Positions 34,984 through 46,129 of a stretch of 64,000 nucleotides of DNA are shown piece by piece. The stretch comes from Zantedeschia hybrid cultivar (taxonomy: Eukaryota; Streptophyta; Magnoliopsida; Alismatales; Araceae). Numbering within the stretch: the stretch's first letter is position 1; each line of letters starts with the position of its first letter. The notes under the pieces are model-generated. The model did not search any database, was not told the DNA's origin, and saw only the letters and a list, made by a program, of their open reading frames with translations. The DNA lies in assembly GCA_030544215.1 (NCBI GenBank), contig JARZZO010000011.1, positions 42,747,001-42,811,000 of the forward strand, written 5' to 3'. The position numbers and the translations under genes are program-made.

Positions 34984-37152
34984 ATGTCTCATCGTCCGGT
35001 GACCAGACGATCCGGACAAGACGAAGCGGAGACGCGAGCAACTCCGGCGCCGGCACTCTACTCCGAAGGTACCCCGTCTGCTCTTCAAGGGTCTGCCCTC
35101 CCTGTCATATCGGAGTTCGTCGCTCCCAGGGACAACCGGGTGGAAGAGCTTCATCAACAGGTGGCAACGCTGGCCGCCACTGTTACTTCCTTGGCACCTT
35201 TGCGAGATATGGTGTCTGCCATCGCCCAACATATGGGGTTATTGGGTCAGCTCCCGCAGCAGATACCGCCTCCCCCATTCTGTCCTGCTCAAGTTACGAG
35301 GCTGCAGCCGACACCCTCGCAGGCCTTCCCCGACGAGGCCGCCACGGTACGCAGCGAGCCATTTGTGCCGCCTGCCCGAGCCCCTCGCGCCAGTCACGTC
35401 ATGACGGAGCAGGACTATGCTTCGTCTGGATTTCATCCAACAAAGACCGAAGGACGTTCAGTCACCACTTCAACCACCCCGGACCTGGACCGGCGACTGA
35501 CGGCGATGATGAAGGAAATGCAGCAAATGGTGTCTCGGCCATACGGAGCGCCTCTCGCCAGCACCATTCTGGAGCAGACTCCATTCTCACCAGAGCTTCT
35601 GGCCATTGAGGTACCTCCCAACTTTAAACTGCCGAAAGGCCCTCTCTATGATGGAATGACAGATCCGGTCTGCCACTTCCAGAGGTTCAATACCTATCTC
35701 TCTGTTCGAGGGGTTTCCGAGGCAGTCCGCTGCCGTCTCTTCCCCCTCACTCTTGAAAAAACAGCCCTGACTTGGTTCGAGACATTGGCCCCCAATTTCA
35801 TCCGCTCTTTAGTTCAGTTAGGCCAACTGTTCATCGACCAATTTTACGATGCCACCCGACAGTGTAAAACCTCGACCAGTCTGCTAGCCATTCGGCAAGG
35901 ACCTACCGAGACCCTCCAAGAATATTTCACCAAGTTTCGGGCTGAAGCCGCCCAAATTCCAAACCTGGATAGCTCGATTGCGGTCTCGGCCGTAATCAGT
36001 AGGTGCATGGACGAAGGGCTTCTCAGCTCTATCGGGAAGCGCCATCCCTCTACTTTCCAGGACCTCGTGGCTCGGGCCCATAAGTATATCAACCGGGAAG
36101 CCCTGATGATGTCCAAAGGCAAGAATGCTGCCGAGACATCACCAGCGGCTACCCCTACGGTTCGGTCTCGCCCAGAAGATCAGGAGCCGTCTCGCAAGCG
36201 ATACCGGAGGGAAGAATGGGACCGAGAAAAGCGCCGAGATCCGCAGCAGCGGTACCTATCGCTACCAGCTCCACCCTCCCGGATGCTCATGGAGGTGAAA
36301 GGCATGCTCCGACAGCCGGAGCGCATCAAGACTGACCCTCGCCAAAGGGACCCCAACAAATACTGTGAGTACCATCGAGAAATTGGCCATTCAACTGACG
36401 AATGCCGACACCTTCGGGAGGAGATTGACCGTCTCATCAGAGAAGGCCGTCTGCCACAGTACCGGCGAGAGCAGCCTCAACAACAACAGAACCGGGACGT
36501 CCCTGAAGCAGCAAGGCAACGTCAACTCCGGGATAAAGAAGCCCCACCTCAGCCGAAGACCTCTTCGGCCCCGGTAGAAGCATCACACCAACGACCCAGT
36601 GCCGGGTCAATTATGATGATATTTGAAGGACCAGGAGAAGGGCCAAGGCATTGTCGGCTCAGCAATACAGTAGCGACAGTTGACGTCGAGCCGAAGCGGT
36701 CTCGTCAAGAAGACATCGTCTTCGGCCAGGAGGATCTGACCGACATTCAGGTTCCTCACGACGACGCCTTAGTTGTAAATGCTGTAATAAAAGATTACGA
36801 TGTACATCATATCTTTGTTGATAATGGAAGTGCCCCAAATGTACTTTTCTACGACTGTTTTGTAAAAATGGGTTTGAATGAGGTTGATATGAAGCCTCAC
36901 CGGGGGCCTCTATTCGGCTTTAATGGTTCGCCTTGCCGAGTAGAAGGCATCGTTCGGCTTCCTGTAACTCTAGGTATGGCCCCTCAGCAATTAACCGTCG
37001 AAATGGATTTTGCCGTTGTCAAGGTCGACTCGGCCTACAACGCCATCTTTGGCCGAAGGCTGATCGGCGAGATTGGAGCTGTACCCTCATCTTTTCATCA
37101 GAAGCTGAAGTTCCGTACTAGCCATGGAATTGGCGAAGCCAAGGGAAATTAG
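34984..37152 (+). pseudogene. Tat gag-protease part of the polyprotein
   Basis: The start ATG lies 12 bp after the primer site and opens 722 codons. Residues 1-130 are low-complexity and proline-rich. Residues 200-390 form the capsid-type gag domain (PLYDGMTDPVCHFQRF, TALTWFETL, YFTKFRAEAAQIP). A CX2HX3GHX4C zinc knuckle (CEYHREIGHSTDEC) follows near 36363-36405 after a basic region. The aspartic protease has VDNGSAPNVLF near 36820-36850, where the catalytic aspartate is kept and the usual threonine is asparagine, and NAIFGR near 37042. The stop at 37150-37152 is TAG, and the same frame continues with polyprotein sequence, so it is an acquired or readthrough stop rather than the natural end. 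Confidence 0.9.
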
Positions 37153-40100
37153 GATGCAGTTCGGCAGTGTTACATGATCTCAGTTAAAGGAAAGGCCGCG
37201 GCCGAATCCCTTTCAATCGAATCTTCGGCCGAAGCATCCTCAGGGGAGGAACTTACAATCGTTCCGGTTCCGGGAGGAGAAGGTCGGACGCTAATGATAG
37301 GCTCCGGCCTAGAGAAAATTGAAGCCGAGAGACTTGCTGAGTTCCTGATAGAGAACCTCGACGTCTTCGCCTGGTCTCCTGCGGACATGCCCGGGGTCGA
37401 CCCGGAAGTAGTAGAACATCGGCTGCACGTCGACCCCAACCAGTTCCCGATCAAACAGAAGCAGCGTACCTTCAATCAGGAAAGAAGGACGGCCATCCAA
37501 GCCGAAGTGCAAAAGGGGTTGGATGCGGGACACCTCCGGGAAGTACACAATCCTGAATAGATCGCCAATGTAGTAATGGTGTCCAAAAAAGATGGCAAGT
37601 GGCGGATGTGTGTGGATTTCACCAACCTCAATAAGGCCTGTCCAATGGATAGCTTCCCGCTGCCTCGGATAGACCAAGTGGTGGACGCAACCTCCGATCA
37701 CGAGCTACTTAGCTTCCTCGACGCCTATTCAGGCTATCATCAGATCCGAATGGATCCGGAGGACGAGGACAAGACCAGCTTTACAACTGACCTCGGTTTA
37801 TACTGCTATACTCGGATGCCGTTCGGCCTGAAGAATGTAGGGGCAACCTATCAACGTCTCGTCAACAAGATATTCGCTCCGCAGCTCGGCCGCAATATGG
37901 AGGTTTACATCGACGACATGCTGGTGAAAAGCCACGTCGCTGCAGACCATCTAACCGATTTGGTCGAGACTTTCTCTGCCTTGCGCAGATATAAAATGAA
38001 GCTGAATCCAGCCAAGTGTGCCTTCGGCGTGGCCTCCGGAAAATTTTTCAGCTACATGGTCACCTGCCGAGGGGTGGAAGCCAATCCCGCAAAGGTGTCG
38101 GCTATTATCCAAATGCGCCCTTCGGCCAACATCCGAGAGGTCCAAAAGCTGAATGGAAGAATTGCCGCGTTAAGCCGCTTCATGTCAAGGGCAGCGGATT
38201 ACTATTTTCTTTTCTTCAAGCTGCTGAAGAAGACTAATAGCTTCTCCTGGACGGGCGAGTGTCAGTCGGCCTTCAATCAGCTGAAAGACTATCTCTCCAA
38301 TGTTCCCGTCTTGTCCAGACCGGTCCACGGAGAGCAGCTGTTCCTTTATCTCGCAGCATCCGAAACAGCTGTCAGCGCCGTCCTTATTCGGGAACAAGAC
38401 GGCGTTCAGAGGCCTGTTTACTATATAAGCCGAGCCCTCCAAGGAGCAGAGCTTCGGTATCCTGCTCCTGAGAAGCTGGCCTTAGCCCTCATCTTGTCCG
38501 CAAGGAGGCTCCGGCCCTACTTCCTCGCGCATTCAATAAAGATTTTCACGGACCAACCCTTAAGGCAAGTCCTCTCTCGGCCAGAAGTGTCCGGTAGGCT
38601 AGCAAAGTGGGCAATCGAACTGGGAGAGTTCGACGTCTCTTATGGGCCACGGACGGCAATAAAAGCTCAAGCTCTAGCCGACTTCATCGCCGAGCTCACA
38701 CCCGAAGCATCCTCGGCCCCTCAGCCGGAAGTCAGAACTACACCTGAGGCCGAGAGTACTTCGGTTCCCCCGTCTCCGGCGGACGAATGGCGACTCTACG
38801 CTGATGGATCCGCGTGCTCTTCAGGTAGCGGTGCCGGATGGATCTTGGCGTCTCCAGAAAGGGTCATTACGGAGTATGCACTGCGCTTCTCCTTCCCGGC
38901 TACCAACAACGCCGCAGAATATGAAGCCTTTATCTCAGGCCTTCGGGCCGCTAGAAAGTTGGGTGTGCATAATATAAGGGCATTCAGGGATTCTCAGCTG
39001 ATCGCCAATCAAGTCACCGGGGAATACGAGGCCCGGGACGCATTAATGATATCTTATCTCCAGGTAACCCGCAAGATCCTCGCTCAATTTGATTCTTATG
39101 AAATTGTGCGGATCCCTCGGGCCGAAAATGCTCGAGCCGATGCTCTTTCCCGACTAGCATCAACTCAGGACGGAGGAGGAGGCCAAATGGTCTTGGTAGA
39201 AGAACTGTCTAAATCAAGTCTCGACGAATCCGAGGTCATGCAAGTGAATGAATCCGAAGCAAGAACCTGGATGACTCCCCTAGTTGCTTTCCTCCTCCGA
39301 GAGGAGGTCCCGTCCGATTCAAAGGAAGTTAGGCACGTCCGACGGCGTTCTTCCCACTTCCTTATTCTGAAGGGAATACTATATAAGAAGTCCTTCGGCC
39401 TGCCGCTCCTACGATGTCTCGGCCCAGCTGAAGCTGATTATGCGCTACGGGAGGTAGATGAAGGAATCTGTGGAGTACACGCAGGAGGAAGGGCCTTGAC
39501 CCATAAACTCTTAAGGCAAGGGTACTGGTGGCCAACGCTCCGAGAGGACGCGGCCGCTCTCGTCCGCTGCTGTGACCAGTGCCAGAGATTCAGTTCCCTC
39601 ATTCACCAGTCGGCGTCCCTTCTGACTCCTCTATCAAATCCCTGGCCTTTCGCCCAGTGGGAGATTGATCTCTTGGGACCCTTTCCTATAGCTACCGGCC
39701 AGAGGAAATTCCTTACTGTGGCAGTGGACTACTTCACAAAATGGGTAGAAGCCGAACCTCTCGCGTCTATAACCGATAGCAATGCATGGAACTTCGTGTG
39801 GAAATCCATCATTTGCCGATACGGCATCCCTCGGGCAATTATCTCAGACAATGGCAAACAATTTGACAGCCATCGGTTTAAAGACAATTGCGCTAGCATC
39901 GGCATTCTCCATAAGTTTGCTTCGGTAACACACCCTCAGACGAATGGCCAAGTCGAGGTCACTAACCGAAGTATGTTGCGAGGACTGAAGACTCGCCTCG
40001 GCAAGGCCAAGGGCCGATGGGTCGAAGAACTGCCGAGCATTCTATGGGCTTATCGGACAACAAGTCGAACCCCTACCGGCGAGACCCCATTCCGAATGGC

Positions 40101-40503
40101 TTACGGGGTGGAGGCCGTTATTCCAATTGAAGTCAGCCTTCCATCGACGAGGGTTCTTGCTCATGATCCGAAGGCTAATGAGGAAGCCCTAAAAGATCAC
40201 TTTGATCTTATAGAAGAAACAAGGGATCAAGCCCGCATTCGGCTAGCGACTTATCAGCAGCGCATGACGAGATACCACAACACTCGAGTGAAGCCCCGAA
40301 GCTTTGAAGCAGGGAACCTCGTGTTAAGGAACGCTAACGCATCCAAGCCAGCCGAAGTCGCTGGAAAGCTTTCTCCTAGCTGGGAAGGACCTTATCGCGT
40401 AAGGGAAGTGATCCGACGAGGGGCCTATCGGCTAGAGACCCTTTTGGGCCAACCTCTCACTCGTACATGGAATGTAGAGCGCCTTCGACGTTATTTCATG
40501 TAA
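37153..40503 (+). pseudogene. Tat pol: reverse transcriptase, two RNases H, integrase
   Basis: Same frame as gag. A linker ends in an in-frame TAG at 37558-37560, just before VVMVSKKDGKWRMCVDF. After that, 980 codons are open to a TAA at 40501. Reverse transcriptase has the YIDD site at 37906-37917 and RMPFGLKN near 37815. The first RNase H runs from about 38330 to 38690. A second, archaeal-type RNase H starts near 38785 with YADGSA, AAEYEA, RDSQL and ARADALS carrying its D-E-D-D residues. Integrase has the zinc finger (HAGGRALTH, CCDQCQRF; 39480-39590) and the D-D-E core: EIDLLG near 39661, SDNGKQF near 39846, GQVEVTNR near 39946. All catalytic positions seem intact, so only the two TAG codons separate this from a complete frame. 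Confidence 0.93.
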
Positions 40504-41035
40504 GTCAGTTCCCCCGGAGTTTAGCCGGAAGTCATGAATATATTATTTTTTATCTAGTGTTATGTCCGGCAATATTCTCTAAGTCCGTGTAAACCGTACC
40601 GGGAGTGGCTTCGGCTATGCAAACCGTATCGGGAGCGGCAATGTTCTCTAAGTTCGTGGCTTCGGCCATGCAAACTGTATCGGGAGTGGCCATGTTCTCT
40701 AAGTCCGTGTAAACCGTACCGGGAGTGGCTTCGGCGATGCAAACCGTATCGGGAGCGGCAATGTTCTCTAAGTCCGTGTAAACCGTACCGGGAGTGGCTT
40801 CGGCCATGCAAACCGTATCGGGAGCGGCAATATTCTCTAAATTCGTGCAATGCGTATCGAGAACGACATGGCTTCGGCCAGATACAGAACCAAATTCGGC
40901 TATCTACTCAGACGTACCATGAAGCAAGCATAAACAAAAATGCCTTCTATATATGGTCAAAATTACAAAAGCAGGCCATACGCCTGGCCTCGGCATCTTA
41001 AAAAGCAAAAACAAAAATCGGGACAAGTCCCCGGA
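40504..41035. other. Spacer between pol and the antisense gene
   Basis: Contains the 69-bp minisatellite and the 3' flank of the antisense gene. No coding region of its own. Confidence 0.7.
40575..40880. repeat. 69-bp minisatellite between pol and antisense gene
   Basis: Units start TTCTCTAAGT at 40575, 40644, 40695, 40764 and 40833. Three are 69 bp, one is shortened to 51 bp and the last is incomplete and diverged. Each full unit is itself a near-duplication of GTRCCGGGAGYGG pieces. Small open frames across it are by-products. Confidence 0.9.
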
Positions 41036-41740
41036 CTAGCTTTCGGCATCATCGCCGTCCACATCAAGGGTTTGGCCAGGAGACGCCGGAGGAGAAGCTT
41101 GGACCGGTTCGGCCGCGGCGCCTTCCGGAGAAGCCGGAGTTTTTTCAGCCTTAAGCCCTCGCCACCAGGCCAAAAGCTCGTCGCCTTCCTCGTCCGTCGG
41201 GTAGCCAATGCCAGTCAAATCTGTGGCCGGGCACGCCTTTTGAGCGACAGCTAGCCCCAGATTGAACACGGCCGACGCCGCCTGGACTCGGGCCTCCATT
41301 ATCTCCTCGGTGAACTCAGGACTTTCCTTGTAGCTCGCCACGGCTGAGTGAGCGATGTTGTCCGCTTCCTTGGTCCTGGCCTCCAAGTCCGCCTTAAGGG
41401 CCGATACCTCCTCGGCGTGACGGTGGCGCTCGTCGTCCCGCTCTTTGGCCTTGTCCTGGATCTCGGCCTTTAGACACGCGACCTCGGCCCGGGACTTCGC
41501 CAGCTCCTTCTCGACTTTCTTCTTGGCCTCAGAGGCGGCATGGATCACCCCCTTCTGCTCCTCCAGATCGGCCTGCATCCGCGCATTGGCCCTAAGGAGG
41601 ACGTCGATGTTAGCCTCGACATCGCGCTGCACCGAGGCCACTTTGCCTAAAGCTAGCTGATCCGAAGCTTGGTCGATGTCCAGGAGCTTCTGCTGGATGG
41701 CGGCCTGGCGGTGAGCGAGAGCCCCGCACATGACTGCGGC

Positions 41741-41831
41741 CTGCAGTCGAAAGCAAGGGAAGAGGGATAAGTTTAAAAAAAAAAAAGCTAAAGGAAACAA
41801 CGAGTAAAAACAAAGACAAAAGGGTTCTCAC
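41741..41831 (-). other. Intron 2 of the antisense gene (91 bp)
   Basis: Donor CAG/GTGAGA, acceptor CGACTGCAG preceded by a pyrimidine-rich tract, phase 0. Removing it joins CVWYTVQ to AAVMCGALAHRQ. Confidence 0.8.
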
Positions 41832-42427
41832 CTGGACGGTGTACCAAACACACTGCAAGGATAAGCCTTCCGAAGAAAGTTCCTTGATCTCATCCCCGCC
41901 CATCGGCAGGGTCTAGTTGCGGACCAGACGCAGACACGTCTGGGAGTCCTCCAGACTCTCGTCTGCGAAGATCCCCTCGTCCGGGCGCCAGGGCTTATGT
42001 CCCTACTCCCGGGACATATGCGTCCCGGCTGCCCCGAAGGGAAAGGAAAGATTCTCCCTGCCGGCCCTGGTGGCCGAAGGAGAATCGCCCTTCGGCGGTT
42101 CAGGAGGTGTCGAGAGCAGGGCGCCTCGTGCCGCCACTGGCCTCTTGGCTGCCGGGGCGGATTCCCTCTCGCCGGGATCATCCGCCCGGCTCCTCTTCTC
42201 TGGTCGGCCGCTTCTTCCGGCGACCGATTTTCCCTTCTGCCGCTCCCTCTCGAGCACGGCGGCGGCAGCACGGCCTTCGACAGAAGCTGCCGTCTGCTTC
42301 ATGGTCCGGGGGCTGGGGGCCGCAACCCCTCCGGCCGTCCTTTCTTCTGCCGCCCGCGGCTGGGACGATCGGGACTGTCCGGACTGCTTGGAGAGCCGGC
42401 CGAGCAATCCCCGAAGTCCAGACATTT

Positions 42428-42497
42428 CTGCAAACAGAAGGAAGAAGGTTAGCAGCAGTTCAGAATATACAACTTTTTTGACTCAAGACCGACTTAC
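42428..42497 (-). other. Intron 1 of the antisense gene (70 bp)
   Basis: Donor GTAAGT after GGGG, acceptor TTTGCAG, phase 1. Removing it joins the domain exon to MSGLRGLLGRLSK in frame through a GAA codon. Confidence 0.8.
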
Positions 42498-43754
42498 CCC
42501 CCGGTCGCAGCTTCGGTGCCCTCCTCAGACGGACGGGCTTCGGCCGGAGACTCGGTCGCGGCGGTTCCCTCAGCCTCTCCCGGAATATCTTCGAGAGGAA
42601 GATAAGGGAGAGACCCGAGGAGGAGAGAACGTCGGGTCCTGCCAGGCTCCTATGCTTGTCCTCGTCCCCGAAGAGCTCCGCAATCTCGTACGGAGCCTCA
42701 TCCTCGAGGAGGTGCACAATGTCGAGTTGCTCGGGGTTGAGAGAGGGTGGATCGGAGAGGCTTTCGGCCAAAGGTGCCCATTCGGTGGGGAAGGGCCACA
42801 CACTCTTCTCTCCCTCCGGGAGAGAGATGAAAAGGAAGCCCTTCTTCTAATGGTGAATAGACGAGGGCTTTCCGGAGAAGATATCCTGGTCAAAGCGAGG
42901 AACAAAGCAATACCAGCAAGACTTTTCCTGGGGTTTTATCTTGAACAGATGGCGGAAGATGTTTACCGAGAGGGTGACTTCGAGATAAGAATTCAAAGCC
43001 AAGAAGGCGTAGACTGTCCGCCAAGAGTTCGGAAAGAGCTGGGACGGGGCCAGTCCATAAAAGCTCAAGAAGTTTACAACGAAGGAATGAAAGGGAAGAC
43101 GGAAGCCCGCCCGAAAGCTTTGCTCGTAAATAGAAAAGCAACCTGGCCGGACGGAGTTAGCCCTGGTGTTCTTCCCGGGCCGAACGGGAACCATCCAAGA
43201 CGGAATCTGGTAGTAGTTAGTGATAACCTTGATGGTATCGGTATCAATGACACTAACTACATCCGAAACCGTCTCGGCCGGACGACGGCCGGAAGTAGAA
43301 GGCTCGGCGATAGCCGGAATCGGTTCGGCTTCGCAGCCGGAAGCATCTCCGCCTCATCCGCCATAGCCGAAGCAAAAGAATTTGAAGAAAAAGGAGACGA
43401 CAAAGAAGACTGGGGAGGTCTGGATGAAGAGCAAGAAGAATCGCCTTCGGCCGAAGAGCTACTCTCGGCCGAAGGGGAGCAACTGGACATGAATCGCAGA
43501 GCGGAGAGGAAGAACTGAGGCTTACCCTCAGAGAAAGGTCTCCCCGATAGCTAACGGTCTCCCTGACGACAGAGGATTCCCCGGCGACGATTTTCGGCGA
43601 CAAAGAGCTCCCCAGCGACGGACAGGGCGCCCTCAAACACCCACGATGGCTCGCTCTTCGCCGGTGAAGCAGGAACGCTTGGAGAAGCCACTCGCAGGGA
43701 AGCACAGGCGCAAGGGGAGGAGAAAGCGGAACAGTGCCCAGGGAGGAGGGTTAG

Positions 43755-43762
43755 TATTTATA
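43755..43762 (-). promoter_or_regulatory. TATA box of the antisense gene
   Basis: TATAAATA on the minus strand, about 265 bp upstream of the ATG at 43490. The leader between them is GC-rich and has a possible further splice donor (GAGGGTAAGC) near 43525. Confidence 0.6.
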
Positions 43763-43842
43763 GGAAAACTTGAGGGGATCCGGTGCCGGATCAACGGTCG
43801 AGATCTTCCCTCTCTTCGGAGCCGCTCTGCTCGGATGCGCGA

Positions 43843-44103
43843 CACGTGTCCCGTCCTTCGCCATGATGACAAGCGGGCTGCTGGATCGAGAGGAGGCAAT
43901 CGACGGCCGGACGTGGCCTGACCCTTCGGCTGTTCGTCCGGATGCTCGCCACGTGTTCCGATCCTCGTGTTAGAAGCAGGAGAGACGGCGATCCGGGTGA
44001 AGTCTTGGGCAGAGAGCCGAAGTGACTCGCGATCCGCGTGATCACTGTTAACGGCTGAGATCTTTTTGTGCTTTCGGGGAACCGGCTGGATGCGCAACAC
44101 GTG
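43843..44103 (-). promoter_or_regulatory. Three G-boxes upstream of the antisense gene
   Basis: CACGTG at 43843-43848, 43950-43955 and 44098-44103, each inside a repeated GGATGCGCNACACGTGTC-like block. ACACGTGTC-type G-boxes are bound by bZIP and bHLH factors in ABA, light and stress responses. Their place 80-340 bp above the TATA box fits a promoter; activity is inference. Confidence 0.5.
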
Positions 44104-44430
44104 TCATGTATTTTTTATGACACGACCGTGAAGGCGGGAAGCCTGAGGTCTTTTCCGTCCTTGTCAGATATCCCGATATACTAAAGTACTCGCCCCTTCG
44201 CAACTGAGGACGAAGGCATCCGTCACCTAGTCTCGACCTGAGACGAAGGTGTTTACGACAGGGTCCCGGCTTGAGACGAAGGTGTTTTTCACCAGCCCTC
44301 GGCCGACCCGAGGCAGAGCTTCTCAAAAACGGAACAAAGCAGAGCTTTCAAACGAAGCTCGTACCAATTTGCTCTCCCAAAAAAAGCTTCGGACTTTACT
44401 CTCGCCGTCTCATGAAATTGAGAACGACAA

Positions 44431-44445
44431 GAGTAGGGGATTATG
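44431..44445 (+). promoter_or_regulatory. Polypurine tract of the Tat element
   Basis: GAGTAGGGGATTATG ends directly at the TGATGGGG start of the 3' LTR. It is purine-rich but not pure. Confidence 0.55.
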
Positions 44446-45272
44446 TGATGGGGAGAATCCGATTCGGTCCATTAAAACAAGCCCAACACTGAGATCAGCC
44501 CAATAGTAGTAGCAATAGAGGCCCACTGGCAGCCTTCGGCCCATCAACGGCCCAGCAGTCCTCGGACCAACAGCAGCCCAGTGGCCCTCAGCCCATCAAC
44601 GGCCCAGCAGCCTTCGGCCCATCAGCGGCCCAGCGGCCCTCGGCCCAGTAGGCTTCAGCTCACTAGGCGGCATCCGACCCAACAACGGTCCCCCCCCTTC
44701 GGCCCAGTAGCCGTATCCGGCCCACTCCGGTGGGAGGGTTAGGCGCTATGGCGGTTTATCAGTAAACCAAAGCATAGTCCTATATCGGTTGCCACCATTA
44801 AGCAACCTCTATCCTCCGCTATAAATACACGGCTATTTATTATCAAAGGTATGTCTTCTGGACCAAGGACAACAGTCCAAAAGCTTTACAACTTCTTCTT
44901 CTTCCTTCCCTTCTGAATCGAATCTTCTTCAGAAGTTGACTTAGCCGTCGGAGGGGGTTCTTTTGGGCCGAAGCCCCGGACTCCTACTGACCGGTTCTTT
45001 TTCTTCCTCCTTCTGTAGGGGCTTCGGTTTGAATCTTCGCCGACCTCTCTGAGTTGGTCTCGGCCGCCGACCTCGGATTTTCTCCCCCCGGTCTCGACGC
45101 CTTTCGAAGGCTGGTCCGCCTTGGCCGAAGGAGTCTCGGCTTCGCTACCGGAGAGCCTTCGTCCGTGTCCGCCCTCGTCTTGCTCCGGATCCCCGTCGGT
45201 CTTCCTCATCGATCCGATCTAGCTTCGGGTTCCGTCCTCGGAACCCGACCGTGATAAGCTTCGGCAACATCA
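44446..45272 (+). repeat. 3' LTR of the Tat element
   Basis: 827 bp, TGATGGGG to CAACATCA, followed by the ATTAG duplication. It holds the same GGCCCA array, TATA box (44820) and CTTCTTCTTC tract as the 5' LTR. Confidence 0.93.
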
Positions 45273-45277
45273 ATTAG

Positions 45278-45622
45278 TTTGCTTAACTCCCTACCTGGTG
45301 ATTGATCAGGAATTGGATGAATATTTAATAAGTGATGAAAGGCGGTACAATATCATGTTGCGATTGGATGACATACATCATCACTGCCTAATGTAGTTGG
45401 ACTTGGAGGGGGTCCAATAGCTAAGGTGTCATCTTTATCTGGATGAAACCAACATGGCATGTCATGGCCTCTGTATATAAATGAAATAAGGAAAAACATT
45501 TGTTGTAGTGAAGTGGGTCTAATAGGAGACACCTAAGCTAAGTGGGACTTATTGGAAAGTTTATTTTCATCAGTAAAGAATTCCAAAGTTTTTTTGCAGG
45601 ACTTCGATTACTTAATTTGAAG
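45278..45622. repeat. Duplicated unit, copy A (right of the Tat element)
   Basis: TTTGCTTAACTCCCTACCTG to GATTACTTAATTT recurs at 46414-46784. Before the Tat insertion it was continuous with nad5 copy A. No protein family is recognised. Confidence 0.85.
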
Positions 45623-46100
45623 AAATTTTTGTTTGGTGTCTAGTCCGAGGTATACCATTAGAACTTTGGGCATTAAAGAAGTTGATAGAGGCACATTATC
45701 TTGGGTTAATTTGGAGTTTGCTCAAGTAGAGTGGGAGTACCACATTTATCCGATATTCCTCACTCTGTAACTTTACGTTGGGTAAAGTTTGCTTCTTTGC
45801 TTGAGATTTCAACTGAACATGACAATGTATCTTCTAAGAGTAGTACGGATTGGACATACTCAGAAGTTGTTAAATCTTACAAAGCTTACAAAGAAGCATA
45901 AGCAACGAGTGTTTTTGAAAAAATAAAAGGATACGTAACAGACTATCTTGATTTAGTCTCATTCCAGTGAATCCATGCAAGAGGAACACAGGAATGTAGT
46001 AACATGTCCTACTGAATCAGAGTTTCTACCAGTGAAGGATAAATTAGTAAGTGACACCACACACAAAAATCTCAAAGTTCTTTGAGGACAAAGCTGAGAG
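45623..46100 (+). mobile_element. LINE ORF1 fragment
   Basis: It matches the minus strand of 53790-54260, part of the LINE ORF1 there (for example TGGACATACTCAGAAGTTGT and GAGAGATAAATA). Broken frames include LELWALKKLIEAHYLG and STDWTYSEVV. It ends exactly where nad5 copy B begins, at a shared ATAAATA. Confidence 0.75.
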
Positions 46101-46129
46101 AGATAAATACGAAAGTTGTAAAAGTAAAT

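Larger units (their letters stand above)
41036..43490 (-). pseudogene. Antisense passenger gene, Transposase_28-type protein, three exons
   Basis: Exon 1 starts at the ATG 43488-43490 (MSSCSPSAESSSSAEGDSS), is serine-rich, changes frame near 43330, then carries the conserved domain (SFRAGFRLPFHSF, GLAPSQLFPNSWR, FRHLFKIKP, SGKPSSIHH) of the plant 'putative gypsy type transposon' family. It has one in-frame TAG at 42847-42849 and ends at 42498. Exon 2 (42427-41832) has TAG at 42003-42005 and 41913-41915 and includes ADESLEDSQTCLRLVR. Exon 3 (41740-41036) is an alanine/glutamate/lysine-rich coiled coil (KKKVEKELAKSRAEV) with an acidic C-terminus (DVDGDDAES). Both introns keep consensus borders and join the frames exactly. 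The function in the element is unknown; extra antisense genes of this kind are known from Tat-lineage elements. A long opposite-strand frame here is only its shadow. Confidence 0.82.
34132..45272 (+). mobile_element. Tat-lineage Ty3-gypsy retrotransposon with antisense passenger gene
   Basis: Both LTRs start TGATGGGGAGAAT and end CGGCAACATCA. The element is flanked by a perfect ATTAG duplication at 34127-34131 and 45273-45277. The related empty site survives at 46405-46420 (CATGATTAGTTTGC), which proves the insertion. Internal order: primer site, gag-protease, reverse transcriptase, RNase H, a second archaeal-type RNase H, integrase, a 69-bp minisatellite, an antisense intron-containing gene, polypurine tract. 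The dual RNase H and the antisense gene place it in the Tat lineage. Few disabling mutations and similar LTRs suggest the youngest large insertion in the window. Confidence 0.93.

Noticed and set aside
35844..36122. Minus-strand frames inside gag
   Set aside because: They are opposite the conserved gag frame and have no motifs.
41917..43518. 533-codon plus-strand open frame
   Set aside because: It lies opposite the antisense gene, has no recognisable domain, and its length follows from GC-rich minus-strand coding. Splice sites and family motifs support the minus strand.
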